A stretch of 64,000 bases of DNA, taken from positions 1,984,001 through 2,048,000 of the forward strand of contig OY970066.1 in assembly GCA_963705285.1 (NCBI GenBank), read 5' to 3'. The stretch is from JACMLD01 sp963705285. GTDB lineage: Bacteria; Bacteroidota; Bacteroidia; Chitinophagales; Chitinophagaceae. Made by a program: the position numbers and the translations under genes. The notes beneath the pieces were generated by a model. It saw only the letters and a program-made list of their open reading frames with translations. It ran no database searches and was not told the origin of the DNA. Shown one piece after another: positions 34,730 to 42,850 of the stretch (the first letter of the stretch is position 1; every line of letters starts with the position of its first letter).

Positions 34730-36322
34730 ATGAAAAGAAGAGATTTCCTAAAAAATACCGTACCCACCGCCACCATTCTGCCCGCGCTGATTGGCGGTTT
34801 CTCGATAAAAGCATATTCGGCAGACAGCCCGCTGCTGCAGGCGCTTGCAGGCGCATCCACCGATACAGATAAAGTGCTGGTGCTGGTTCAGCTAAATGGC
34901 GGTAACGATGGTTTAAACATGGTGATACCTATTGAAACATATGGCGATTACCGCAATGCCCGCACCAATATTGCTATTCCGCAAAACAGGATACTGCCAC
35001 TCAATGGAAACAATAAAACCGGTTTACACCCATCCATGACCGGTATGCAGACATTGTACAATGAAGGCAAACTGGCCATTGTACAGGCAGTGGGATATCC
35101 ATCGCCCAATTTTTCTCATTTCAGGGCTACCGATATCTGGATGAGCGCCTCAGATGCCGATACAGAAGTAGACAGTGGTTGGACAGGCCGCTACCTGGCA
35201 TCAGAATTTCCAAACTACCCCAATGGTTTTCCCAATAGCGCCATGACTGACCCGCTGGCCATACAGATAGGTTCTATTACTTCACTGGCATTGCAGGGGC
35301 CTTCGGTAAGTATGGGTATGAGCATTACTGACCCCGTTAATTTTTATAATTTGATTGATGGTCTGGTAGACCCTACACCTAATACACCCTGGGGAAAAGA
35401 ATTGAAATACATACGCATGGTGGTGCAGCAAACGCAGCAATACTCTGCTGTTATTAAAGCCGCTGCTGCAGCCGTGCCCACACAAGGTAATTACCCCACC
35501 GATAACGGTTTGGCAGCACAATTAAAAATTGTGGCCCGCTTGATAAAGGGCGGACTCAAAACACGCATTTATATGGTAAGTACCGGCGGGTTCGACACAC
35601 ATTCTGGCCAAGCGGCTGTGTCTGATACCACTGTTGGAACACATGCCAACTTGCTGGGCAGGGTGTCTGATGCCATCAAATCTTTTATGGATGATCTGAA
35701 AGGACTTGGCGTAGAAGACCGTGTAATGGGCATGACGTTCTCAGAGTTTGGCCGGCGCATCAAATCCAACTCCAGTATGGGTACCGACCATGGAGCTGCG
35801 GCACCTGTATTTGTTTTTGGTAAAAATGTAAAGCCCGGTATTGTGGGCACCAACCCGGCCATACCACAGGGGGCAAGCGTAAATGATAACATTCCTTTTC
35901 AGTATGATTTCAGGAGTATCTATTCCTCTATACTTAGTCAGTGGTTTTGTGTAAAAGATACTGATCTGCAAACCATCATGTTCAAAAATTTTCAAAACAT
36001 TCCTTTGTGCATTAATGCAGCCTGCGGAAGCACCGGGCTTGAAGATGTATACCGCAATGCGGGTGAGCAATTAATCATCAATTATCCCAACCCATTTGTA
36101 GAGAGTACTAAAATTACTTTCAAAACCAGGGGCGGTCATACCTTGGTGCATATCATAGATTCGCTGGGCCGGTCTATTAAAACGCTCACCGATAAAGAAT
36201 ACAGCGCGGGGGTATATACGGTAGATTTTAACGGTTACGGTTTACCATCAGGGGTATATTACACGCGTTTACAAAATGGCACCCTGCAACAGGTAAGACC
36301 CATGCTTAAGGTAAGACCTTAG
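34730..36322 (+). CDS. DUF1501 family protein with Tat signal and T9SS-type C-terminal domain
   Basis: 530 residues. The start is a Tat signal (MKRRDFLKNTVPTATILPAL). The DUF1501 body contains VLVQLNGGNDGLNMVIP, GLHPSMTGMQTLYNEGKLA, VGYPSPNFSHFRATDIWMSA, STGGFDTHSGQ and FSEFGRRIKSN. It resembles sulfatase-fold metal centres. After about residue 450 a separate domain begins, ending IINYPNPFVESTKITF ... LPSGVYYTRLQ ... RPMLKVRP. That is the type A T9SS sorting domain pattern, so the protein may be carried across the outer membrane or anchored on the surface. It pairs with the DUF1800 gene before it. Confidence 0.93.
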   Translation: MKRRDFLKNTVPTATILPALIGGFSIKAYSADSPLLQALAGASTDTDKVLVLVQLNGGNDGLNMVIPIETYGDYRNARTNIAIPQNRILPLNGNNKTGLHPSMTGMQTLYNEGKLAIVQAVGYPSPNFSHFRATDIWMSASDADTEVDSGWTGRYLASEFPNYPNGFPNSAMTDPLAIQIGSITSLALQGPSVSMGMSITDPVNFYNLIDGLVDPTPNTPWGKELKYIRMVVQQTQQYSAVIKAAAAAVPTQGNYPTDNGLAAQLKIVARLIKGGLKTRIYMVSTGGFDTHSGQAAVSDTTVGTHANLLGRVSDAIKSFMDDLKGLGVEDRVMGMTFSEFGRRIKSNSSMGTDHGAAAPVFVFGKNVKPGIVGTNPAIPQGASVNDNIPFQYDFRSIYSSILSQWFCVKDTDLQTIMFKNFQNIPLCINAACGSTGLEDVYRNAGEQLIINYPNPFVESTKITFKTRGGHTLVHIIDSLGRSIKTLTDKEYSAGVYTVDFNGYGLPSGVYYTRLQNGTLQQVRPMLKVRP

Positions 36323-36351
36323 TAATTAATTGTGTACACGTTTAAATAATT

Positions 36352-36373
36352 GCCCCTTTATAAGGGGCTTTTT
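36352..36373 (+). terminator. Rho-independent terminator after the DUF1501 gene
   Basis: Stem GCCCCTT (36352-36358) with AAGGGGC (36362-36368), a 3-base loop and a T run 36369-36373. It starts 29 bases after the DUF1501 stop. Confidence 0.85.
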
Positions 36374-36476
36374 CATAGTTTTACGTAATGGTAAGCAATT
36401 AGACCAATCCACGGTATCCTTCGAAATCAGCCCCTTGCGTAGCAGACTTATCAAATTAAACTTTATTTTCAGTTAC

Positions 36477-37118
36477 ATGATCAAAGTTTTTATTGTTGAA
36501 GATCATGAAATGTATGTTGAGGGGTTGGCGTTGCTGTTAAAAAAGCAACCAGGTATAGACATTGCCGGAACTGCGTCAACCGGTACTGTACTGTTGCAGC
36601 AATTACCCGATTTGGAAGCAGATATTCTTTTGCTGGATGTACACCTGCCAGATATCAACGAAGAAGAACTGATAAAAAGGATACGCGCCATAAAACCGGC
36701 ACAGAAAATTATTTACCTCACCCTGATGCGCGGTACCAGGTATATCCACAAATTGTTGCGCCATAATATACAGGGTTATGTATTGAAGAATGCACCTTTT
36801 GAAGAATTGCTGCGCACAATACATACAGTTTACAATGGGGGCACCTATTTTAGTAAAGAAATTGATGTGCTGAGCCAGAATGATTTTCGCACCACCCTTA
36901 CACTGGAAGAAAAAAACGTGGGCAACATACTTTCCAGGCGTGAAATTGAAATTCTCACCCTTATTTGTAAAGAGTTCAGCAACCTGGAAATTGCCGAGAA
37001 ACTTTTTTTAAGCGTTAGTACCATAGAAACCCACCGTAAAAATATAATAGCCAAGCTGGGGGTTAACAATACTGTTGGCCTCGTAAGGTTTGCGCTCAAG
37101 AATAAATTGATTGATTAA
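36477..37118 (+). CDS. NarL/FixJ-type (LuxR HTH) response regulator
   Basis: 213 residues from the ATG at 36477; the open frame back to 36330 crosses the terminator and is rejected. A receiver domain comes first (MIKVFIVEDHEMY, phosphoacceptor D54 in LLLDVHLPD, T82, K104 in YVLKNAP). A LuxR-type helix-turn-helix follows (LSRREIEILTLICKEFSNLE, LFLSVSTIETHRKNI). The next gene, 29 bases on, is a sensor kinase and the likely partner. Confidence 0.94.
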   Translation: MIKVFIVEDHEMYVEGLALLLKKQPGIDIAGTASTGTVLLQQLPDLEADILLLDVHLPDINEEELIKRIRAIKPAQKIIYLTLMRGTRYIHKLLRHNIQGYVLKNAPFEELLRTIHTVYNGGTYFSKEIDVLSQNDFRTTLTLEEKNVGNILSRREIEILTLICKEFSNLEIAEKLFLSVSTIETHRKNIIAKLGVNNTVGLVRFALKNKLID

Positions 37119-37147
37119 GCCAGATTTTCTCATCAGCTACCTGCAAC

Positions 37148-38983
37148 GTGAAATACCTGTTTGCCATTTTATCTATTTTTTTCTCGCTGTTGGCAAAGCC
37201 ACAAAACGTTGATACCAACTACCTGAAAAAATTATACGACCGCTGTCTCGATTTTGATGAAAGCAGGGCCGATTCTATACAGCATTGCGCAGATCTTATT
37301 GCAAAGGAAGCTGTGCGGCTGCATTACGACAGGGGCGAGGTTTTATCAAGCCGCCTATATGGTATAGCAGAAGACCTGAAAGGCAATTACGATAAAGCCA
37401 TTGTATTCTACCTGCAATCGCTGGATGCCGCAAGAAAACTGCATGCCAGCAATTACGAAGGCGCTGCCCTTACAGACCTGGCGTATGTATATGTAAATAC
37501 CAAACAGCCTGCCCGCGCCAGGGATATGTACCTGCAATCAGTTAAACTGGCCGAGAGAGAAAATAGTCTTAGCTCCATCATCAATGCGTATGGTAACCTG
37601 GGTGCTATTTATAACCAGCTCAATCTGCCAGACAGCGCACTGTTTTTTTTACAAAAAGGTATTGCTTATGCAAAACGGGCCACCCACAGTATAGACCTGT
37701 CTTCTTTTTACAACAATATGGGCAATGTGTATTTTGCAAAAAAAGAGTACAGCAAAGCGCAGGATTATTTTCAGCAATTGTATAACCAGCATATAAAAGA
37801 CAGCAGCCTTACCGACCTGTGGATAGATAACCTGAACCTGGCAGAAGTAATGATTGAAATGAAAAATTTTGATCAGGCCCAAACACATGCTACACAGGCA
37901 TTGCAGATTGCACAAACAATGGATGCAAAAAGCAAGGAAGCAGACAGCTATTCAACGCTGTCAAAATTATATTTCAGGAAAGGCGATTACAAGAATGCTT
38001 ACGATTACCAGCAGAAATGGTACCTCATAGATACCAGCCTGGTAAATGCCGGTACCAATGAAACCATTGCCTCGCTGCAGGAAAAATTCAACGCCAAACA
38101 GCGCGAGCAGGATAATAAACTGTTACAGTCTGAAATTGAAAAAGCGCGGTTACGCAACAAAGCCACTACGCTGCTGGCGCTGGCAGCCGGCATCATTGCC
38201 ATTATTATTGCGCTGTTGTTGCTGCAAAAAAGAAAGGCCAACCAGGTGCTGCAAAACAAAAACGATTTTATTCACCGGCAGAATGAGAAACTGGCAGAAT
38301 TGAATTACGAGAAAAATTCGCTGATGAGTATTGTGTCGCACGATCTCAGTACCCCTTTTGCCGCCATTAAAATGTGGCTGAATATTATTGATGATGACAC
38401 CAGCAACCTGCATCCCGACCAAAAGAAAGCAGTGGAAAGAATCCGCGAATCATCTGCCAAAGGTGAATTGCTGATACGTTCTATACTGGATGTAGAAAAA
38501 GCGGAAACCAACCAGCACAAACTGGCACTGGAAAACTTTGATCTGAAAGTTTTTGTGGAAAGCATCGTAGATGATTTTATACCGGCGGCATCAGGCAAAA
38601 ATATTCAACTGCATTTTGAAACCCCATTAAAGCATGTGTACCTGGTAAGTGATAAGCAACTGGTAAGTCGTATTTGCGAAAACCTTTTCTCCAATGCCAT
38701 CAAATATTCACCGGCGGGCAAGAACGTATGGATAAGTCTTGCAGATACCAATGATGCGGTAAACATACTGGTAAAAGATGAGGGCGTTGGTATCAGTAAA
38801 GAAGAACTGCCCCAGCTTTTTTCAAAATACAGCCGCATTTCTTCTACCCCCACCGCAGGCGAAGCGTCCACGGGCCTGGGTCTCTCTATTGTAAAACGTA
38901 TAGTGGAAGAACTGAATGGCAGCGTTTTCTGCGAGAGCGAACAAGGCAAAGGCTCCCTATTCACCGTGGTATTAAAAAAATAA
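37148..38983 (+). CDS. TPR-containing sensor histidine kinase
   Basis: 611 residues with a signal-like start (MKYLFAILSIFFSLLAKPQN). TPR repeats fill about residues 60-290, with helix pairs such as GNYDKAIVFYLQSLDAARKL and YGNLGAIYNQLNLPDSALFF. A membrane helix lies at about 340-360 (TLLALAAGIIAIIIALLLLQ). A coiled coil precedes HisKA with H398 in SIVSHDLSTPF, and HATPase_c has ENLFSNAIKYSP, DEGVGIS and STGLGLSI. The periplasmic TPR sensor plus cytoplasmic kinase layout is common in Bacteroidota. Partner: the LuxR-type regulator just upstream. The ligand is unknown. Confidence 0.93.
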   Translation: MKYLFAILSIFFSLLAKPQNVDTNYLKKLYDRCLDFDESRADSIQHCADLIAKEAVRLHYDRGEVLSSRLYGIAEDLKGNYDKAIVFYLQSLDAARKLHASNYEGAALTDLAYVYVNTKQPARARDMYLQSVKLAERENSLSSIINAYGNLGAIYNQLNLPDSALFFLQKGIAYAKRATHSIDLSSFYNNMGNVYFAKKEYSKAQDYFQQLYNQHIKDSSLTDLWIDNLNLAEVMIEMKNFDQAQTHATQALQIAQTMDAKSKEADSYSTLSKLYFRKGDYKNAYDYQQKWYLIDTSLVNAGTNETIASLQEKFNAKQREQDNKLLQSEIEKARLRNKATTLLALAAGIIAIIIALLLLQKRKANQVLQNKNDFIHRQNEKLAELNYEKNSLMSIVSHDLSTPFAAIKMWLNIIDDDTSNLHPDQKKAVERIRESSAKGELLIRSILDVEKAETNQHKLALENFDLKVFVESIVDDFIPAASGKNIQLHFETPLKHVYLVSDKQLVSRICENLFSNAIKYSPAGKNVWISLADTNDAVNILVKDEGVGISKEELPQLFSKYSRISSTPTAGEASTGLGLSIVKRIVEELNGSVFCESEQGKGSLFTVVLKK

Positions 38984-39027
38984 TGTGATTTTTTTGTAAA
39001 CGACCACTTACTCTAACCATCTATATT

Positions 39028-39035
39028 TATATTTG
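39028..39035 (+). promoter_or_regulatory. Candidate -7 element (TATATTTG)
   Basis: TATATTTG matches TAnnTTTG and lies 24 bases before the GTG chosen for the small CxC-protein gene. The nearest upstream TTTG (38993-38996) is 31 bases away, too far for a standard -33 element, so support is moderate. Confidence 0.45.
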
Positions 39036-39059
39036 CAACAAAGTGGCAAATATTTGTTA

Positions 39060-39398
39060 GTGCAAAAACCCATATTGCGGCAGTTACTGGCCGGCGTTCT
39101 ACTGATGGTATTTTCCTTCAGTATTGCGCCAAAAAAGTATTTGCATGATGCCATTGCCAACCATACAGACACCATAAAGCTGGTATCGCCTGATCACGGT
39201 GCACAGTTAAACCATGTAGGTTTTGTGTGTAAATGCGATAACCTGGTAGCAGAATCGCCTTTTACTGACGAAGTAAGTTATTTCAGTCTTGCGCCTGCCA
39301 ACGCTGACTCCCTTCAGCAAAGCACGGCGCTGTATCATTTCTATTCTACCCATGTTTTCTTTTTTGAACTGCGCGGCCCCCCTGTACCGCTTGTGTAA
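39060..39398 (+). CDS. Small exported protein with CxC motif, upstream of a TonB receptor
   Basis: 112 residues from the GTG at 39060; an upstream TTG at 39033 lies inside the promoter element. It starts QKPILRQLLAGVLLMVFSFS, a signal or membrane segment, followed by APKKYLHDAIANHTDT with His residues. Later FVCKCDNLVAESPF carries a CxC pair. The KxxLHxxxANHxD plus CxCDNLVxESPF layout recurs, as I recall it, in short proteins next to TonB receptors in Bacteroidota. The Cys and His content suggests metal binding, but no function is established here. It lies 146 bases before the receptor gene. Confidence 0.65.
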   Translation: MQKPILRQLLAGVLLMVFSFSIAPKKYLHDAIANHTDTIKLVSPDHGAQLNHVGFVCKCDNLVAESPFTDEVSYFSLAPANADSLQQSTALYHFYSTHVFFFELRGPPVPLV

Positions 39399-39544
39399 CA
39401 GCCAGCTATAACCGCTGTTGCCTCCTTTACTCTCCTACAGCCACCGGCTGTTATCATTTTTACAAGAGCATCCATTATGGTACCCGTCTTTTAATACAAT
39501 GGGTAATGTATGGAAGCTCACGTACGGGCCATCAAAAAGCAAAC

Positions 39545-41977
39545 ATGAAAAAAATTATTCTTTATACCATTATCACCATTGCAGCCAATACTGCATTACA
39601 GGCGCAACAAACACCAGATAAAAACATCAGGCCGGTAGTGGCCAGGGGAGCGCTAACCGGCACCATCACCGATGCAAAAACCAACCAGCCACTACAAGGC
39701 GCGTCGGTATATTTTCATGATCTCAAATCAGGCACCACTACAAACGCCAGCGGGGCATTTACCATCAAAAATATTCCGCAGGGGCGATACCTGGTAGAAA
39801 TTAGCTTTCTGGGTTATGCATCAGTGGTAGAAACGGTCGACATCAGCGGCAATACAGAAAAAAATTTTGCCCTCAGCCATTCTTATATCGAAAATGAAGC
39901 CGTTACCGTAACGGGTGTTTCTTCTGCTACCTCCGTAAAACGAACACCGGTGCCGGTTAATATCATTCGTAAAGAAGAATTGTTCCGCGGCAGCTCGACC
40001 AACCTCATAGATGCGCTTACAAAAACACCAGGCGTTGCGCAGATATCAACCGGGCCGGCTATTTCAAAACCATCCATCCGCGGCCTGGGTTATAACCGGG
40101 TAGTGGTAATAAATGATGGCATACGCCAGGAAGGCCAGCAATGGGGCGATGAACATGGGATAGAAATAGATGAATACAATGTAAACAAGGCCGAAGTATT
40201 GAAAGGCCCCGCTTCACTGATGTATGGCAGTGATGCGCTGGCAGGGGTCATAAATTTTATTTCGGTTGTACCAGCGCCCGAGCAAACAATCAAAGCAAAT
40301 ATTTTTGGTACGTACCAAACCAATAACCGCCAGCGCGGTGTGCATGCAGACATTAGCGGCAACCAAAATGGTTTTATATGGGGGGTCAACGGATCGTATA
40401 AAGCAGCAGCGGATTACAAAAACAAGTATGATGGCGATGTATTCAATTCAAAATTCAACGAAAAAGATTTCGGTGGTTTTATTGGAGTAAATAAAAGCTG
40501 GGGTTTTAGCCATTTGCTGTTTAGCCGTTTTGATCAGCGGCTCGGCCTGGTAGAGGGTGATAGGGATAGCGCCACCGGTCGTTTTCTTAAACCCATCAAT
40601 GATAATGGCGCAGCAGGTGAGGCCATTGCCAGCGGCGCCGATTTCACCACAGACAATCCGTTTGTGCCGCAGCAGCGCATTCAGCATACAAAAATTGCCA
40701 CCGACAATAGTTTTAATATTGGAAAAGACCGCCTTACGCTAACGCTGGGGTACCAGCGCAACCAGCGGCAAGAGTTTGGCAACGTACTTGACCCGCAGGA
40801 GAAGAGTCTTTATTTTGACCTGCGCACGGTTAATTATAACCTGCAATACCATTTTGCCGATAAAAATAACTGGCGTACCACGCTTGGCGTTAATGGCATG
40901 CAACAGCGCAATGAGAACAAAGGCGTGGAAGTTTTGATACCCGAATATTCTTTATTTGATATAGGAGGCTTTGTATACACGCAAAAAAGGATCAATAAAT
41001 TTACAGCCAGCGGTGGTATACGTTTTGATAACCGGTCTATCAATTCAAAACCGTTTGCAGATGCAGGTAACATAAAGTTTCAGCAGTTCTCCAAAGATTT
41101 TTCAAATGTCTCTGCCAGTATTGGTGGCAGTTATGAAGCCAGCAAAGAGGTAACGCTCAAGCTCAACCTGGCCAGAGGTTTTCGTGCACCCAGTATACCA
41201 GAACTGGCCAGCAATGGCGCCCATGAAGGCACCAACCGGTATGAGTACGGAGAACAAAACCTCACTTCTGAAACCAGCTACCAGGCAGATGCGGGTATAG
41301 ATATAGCTACGGAACACATCTCTTTTACCGCCAATGTTTTTTACAATGCCATTAAAAATTTTATTTATTACCGGAAGTTGAATGCTGTTGCGGGTGGCGA
41401 TTCAATTATTACCGACGGCCAGCAACAATTTTATGCATTTCGCTTCAATCAGAACAATGCCCGGTTGTACGGCGCAGAGTTCAACCTGGATATTCACCCG
41501 CACCCGCTGGATTGGCTGCACATTGAAAACAGTTTTTCATGGGTGCGCGGTGTTCTAAGCGAAGAACAGGATGGTAGCAAGAACCTGCCTTTTATTCCGG
41601 GTGCGCGGCTGATCAATGAAGTAAAAGTAGAGTTGTCAAAAAACGGGCAATCCTTGCGCAATGTGTACCTGAAAGCTGAACTGGACAATACGTTTGCGCA
41701 AAACAATCCGTTTACCGGTTTTAATACAGAAACCCGTACACCCGGTTATTCATTGCTCAATGCCGGCATTGGTGGAGATATTGCCAGTAAAGGCAAGACT
41801 TTGTTCAGCCTGTTTTTTACTGCCAATAATATTGGAGATGTGGCGTATCAGAATCACCTCAGTCGTTTAAAGTATGCAGCAGAAAACATGGTCACGGGCA
41901 GAACGGGCGTGTATAATATGGGGCGCAATTTCAGCATCAAGTTAAACGTACCTTTGTCGTTTACAACCGGCCATTAA
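39545..41977 (+). CDS. TonB-dependent outer-membrane receptor with carboxypeptidase-regulatory-like N-domain
   Basis: 810 residues from the ATG at 39545; 13 upstream in-frame codons lack signal character. Signal peptide MKKIILYTIITIAANTALQAQ, then a CarboxypepD_reg-like domain (GALTGTITDAKTNQPLQGAS ... FTIKNIPQGRYLVEI). The plug has ALTKTPGVAQISTGPAISKP, SIRGLGYNRVVVINDGIR and EVLKGPASLMYGSDALAGVI. The rest is a 22-strand-type barrel with LNLARGFRAPSIPELASNGA and a C-terminal strand ending in NVPLSFTTGH. It is a receptor rather than a SusC-size importer; no SusD is present. The small CxC protein upstream hints at metal or cofactor uptake, which is inference. Confidence 0.94.
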   Translation: MKKIILYTIITIAANTALQAQQTPDKNIRPVVARGALTGTITDAKTNQPLQGASVYFHDLKSGTTTNASGAFTIKNIPQGRYLVEISFLGYASVVETVDISGNTEKNFALSHSYIENEAVTVTGVSSATSVKRTPVPVNIIRKEELFRGSSTNLIDALTKTPGVAQISTGPAISKPSIRGLGYNRVVVINDGIRQEGQQWGDEHGIEIDEYNVNKAEVLKGPASLMYGSDALAGVINFISVVPAPEQTIKANIFGTYQTNNRQRGVHADISGNQNGFIWGVNGSYKAAADYKNKYDGDVFNSKFNEKDFGGFIGVNKSWGFSHLLFSRFDQRLGLVEGDRDSATGRFLKPINDNGAAGEAIASGADFTTDNPFVPQQRIQHTKIATDNSFNIGKDRLTLTLGYQRNQRQEFGNVLDPQEKSLYFDLRTVNYNLQYHFADKNNWRTTLGVNGMQQRNENKGVEVLIPEYSLFDIGGFVYTQKRINKFTASGGIRFDNRSINSKPFADAGNIKFQQFSKDFSNVSASIGGSYEASKEVTLKLNLARGFRAPSIPELASNGAHEGTNRYEYGEQNLTSETSYQADAGIDIATEHISFTANVFYNAIKNFIYYRKLNAVAGGDSIITDGQQQFYAFRFNQNNARLYGAEFNLDIHPHPLDWLHIENSFSWVRGVLSEEQDGSKNLPFIPGARLINEVKVELSKNGQSLRNVYLKAELDNTFAQNNPFTGFNTETRTPGYSLLNAGIGGDIASKGKTLFSLFFTANNIGDVAYQNHLSRLKYAAENMVTGRTGVYNMGRNFSIKLNVPLSFTTGH

Positions 41978-42113
41978 AAGCGTATGTGTTTGCCCGAGAT
42001 AAAGGCATACGCCCCTGACTGCCGCTAGCTTTTGAGGACTGGTAATTTTTTTGGTCAGGCATACTATCGTTTATTTTTTTGCGTTTATGTTATACTTACT
42101 AACCCAATTTCAT

Positions 42114-42146
42114 AAAAAGGCCTCCGGTGTTCCCGGGGGCTTTTTC
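42114..42146 (+). terminator. Rho-independent terminator after the TonB receptor region
   Basis: Stem GCCTCCGG (42120-42127) with CCGGGGGC (42133-42140), one G-T pair, flanked by A5 on the left and T5 on the right. It lies 137 bases after the receptor stop and 43 bases before the DUF2721 gene. Confidence 0.8.
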
Positions 42147-42188
42147 TTTTTGCGTCAATGCCTATCTTTAAGCAAATGAACATTCATC

Positions 42189-42584
42189 ATGATGGAGATT
42201 TCTATTAATACCCCGGCGCTGTTATTTCCGGCCATTAGCCTGCTCATGCTGGCATATACCAACCGTTTTCTTGCCTTGGCAACCCTAATCCGCAATTTGC
42301 ATGCAAAGTATCAAGACCATAGCAACAAAGAAGGCGTGGCAAAGCAAATAAAGAATCTGCGTTTACGGCTGCGGTTGATACGCATGATGCAGTTTTTTGG
42401 TATTCTCAGCCTGATACTGTGTGTGTTCAGTATGTTTTTTGTGTTTAAACAATTGCAGGTATGGGCCAGTATGTTTTTTGCATTAAGCCTGGTAGCCATG
42501 CTGGTATCGCTTTTTTTATCGCTGTCAGAAATACAGATCAGCACCAGGGCGCTTGAAATAGAACTTAGTGATATGGTGGATTAG
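42189..42584 (+). CDS. DUF2721 membrane protein
   Basis: 131 residues. The opening TPALLFPAISLLMLAYTNRF with LALATLIRNL following is the DUF2721 signature. Two more membrane helices follow (MMQFFGILSLILCVFSMFFVF, and VWASMFFALSLVAMLVSLFL), then ALEIELSDM at the end. It is an inner-membrane protein of unknown function. ATG codons at 42189 and 42192 are both possible. It lies alone between a terminator and a repeat block. Confidence 0.85.
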   Translation: MMEISINTPALLFPAISLLMLAYTNRFLALATLIRNLHAKYQDHSNKEGVAKQIKNLRLRLRLIRMMQFFGILSLILCVFSMFFVFKQLQVWASMFFALSLVAMLVSLFLSLSEIQISTRALEIELSDMVD

Positions 42585-42585
42585 T

Positions 42586-42850
42586 TGATTGGTTGATCAG
42601 TTGATTGGTTGATTGGTTGATCAGTTGATCAGATGATCAGATGATCAGGAATCATACAATTAAGAAAGTATTTCCACACAGCGCAAATCAGACATCATCA
42701 CATCCAGTTGATTAGGAATCATACAATTAAGAAGATATTTCCGCGCAGCGCGATCAGACATCATCACATCCAGTTGATCAGGGATCATACAATTAAGAAA
42801 GTATTTTAGCGCAGCGCAAATCAGACATCATCACATCAGACATCAGAGAT
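42586..42850. repeat. Intergenic repeat block: TTGATTGGTTGATCAG words and three ~67-base units
   Basis: The left part (42586-42645) is a run of TTGAT(T/C)GG and GATCAG words. It is followed by three copies of a longer unit starting at about 42648, 42716 and 42782 (periods 68 and 66) with core words AATCATACAATTAAGAA, TATTT, GCGCAGCGC and AATCAGACATCATCACATC. It lies between the DUF2721 gene and the ABC transporter stop. GATCAG/CATCAG words also occur in the 6612-6950 tract. Confidence 0.85.

Noticed and set aside
39506..39544. Upstream ATG for the TonB receptor
   Set aside because: The added 13 residues (MYGSSRTGHQ...) would precede a perfect signal peptide start at 39545.
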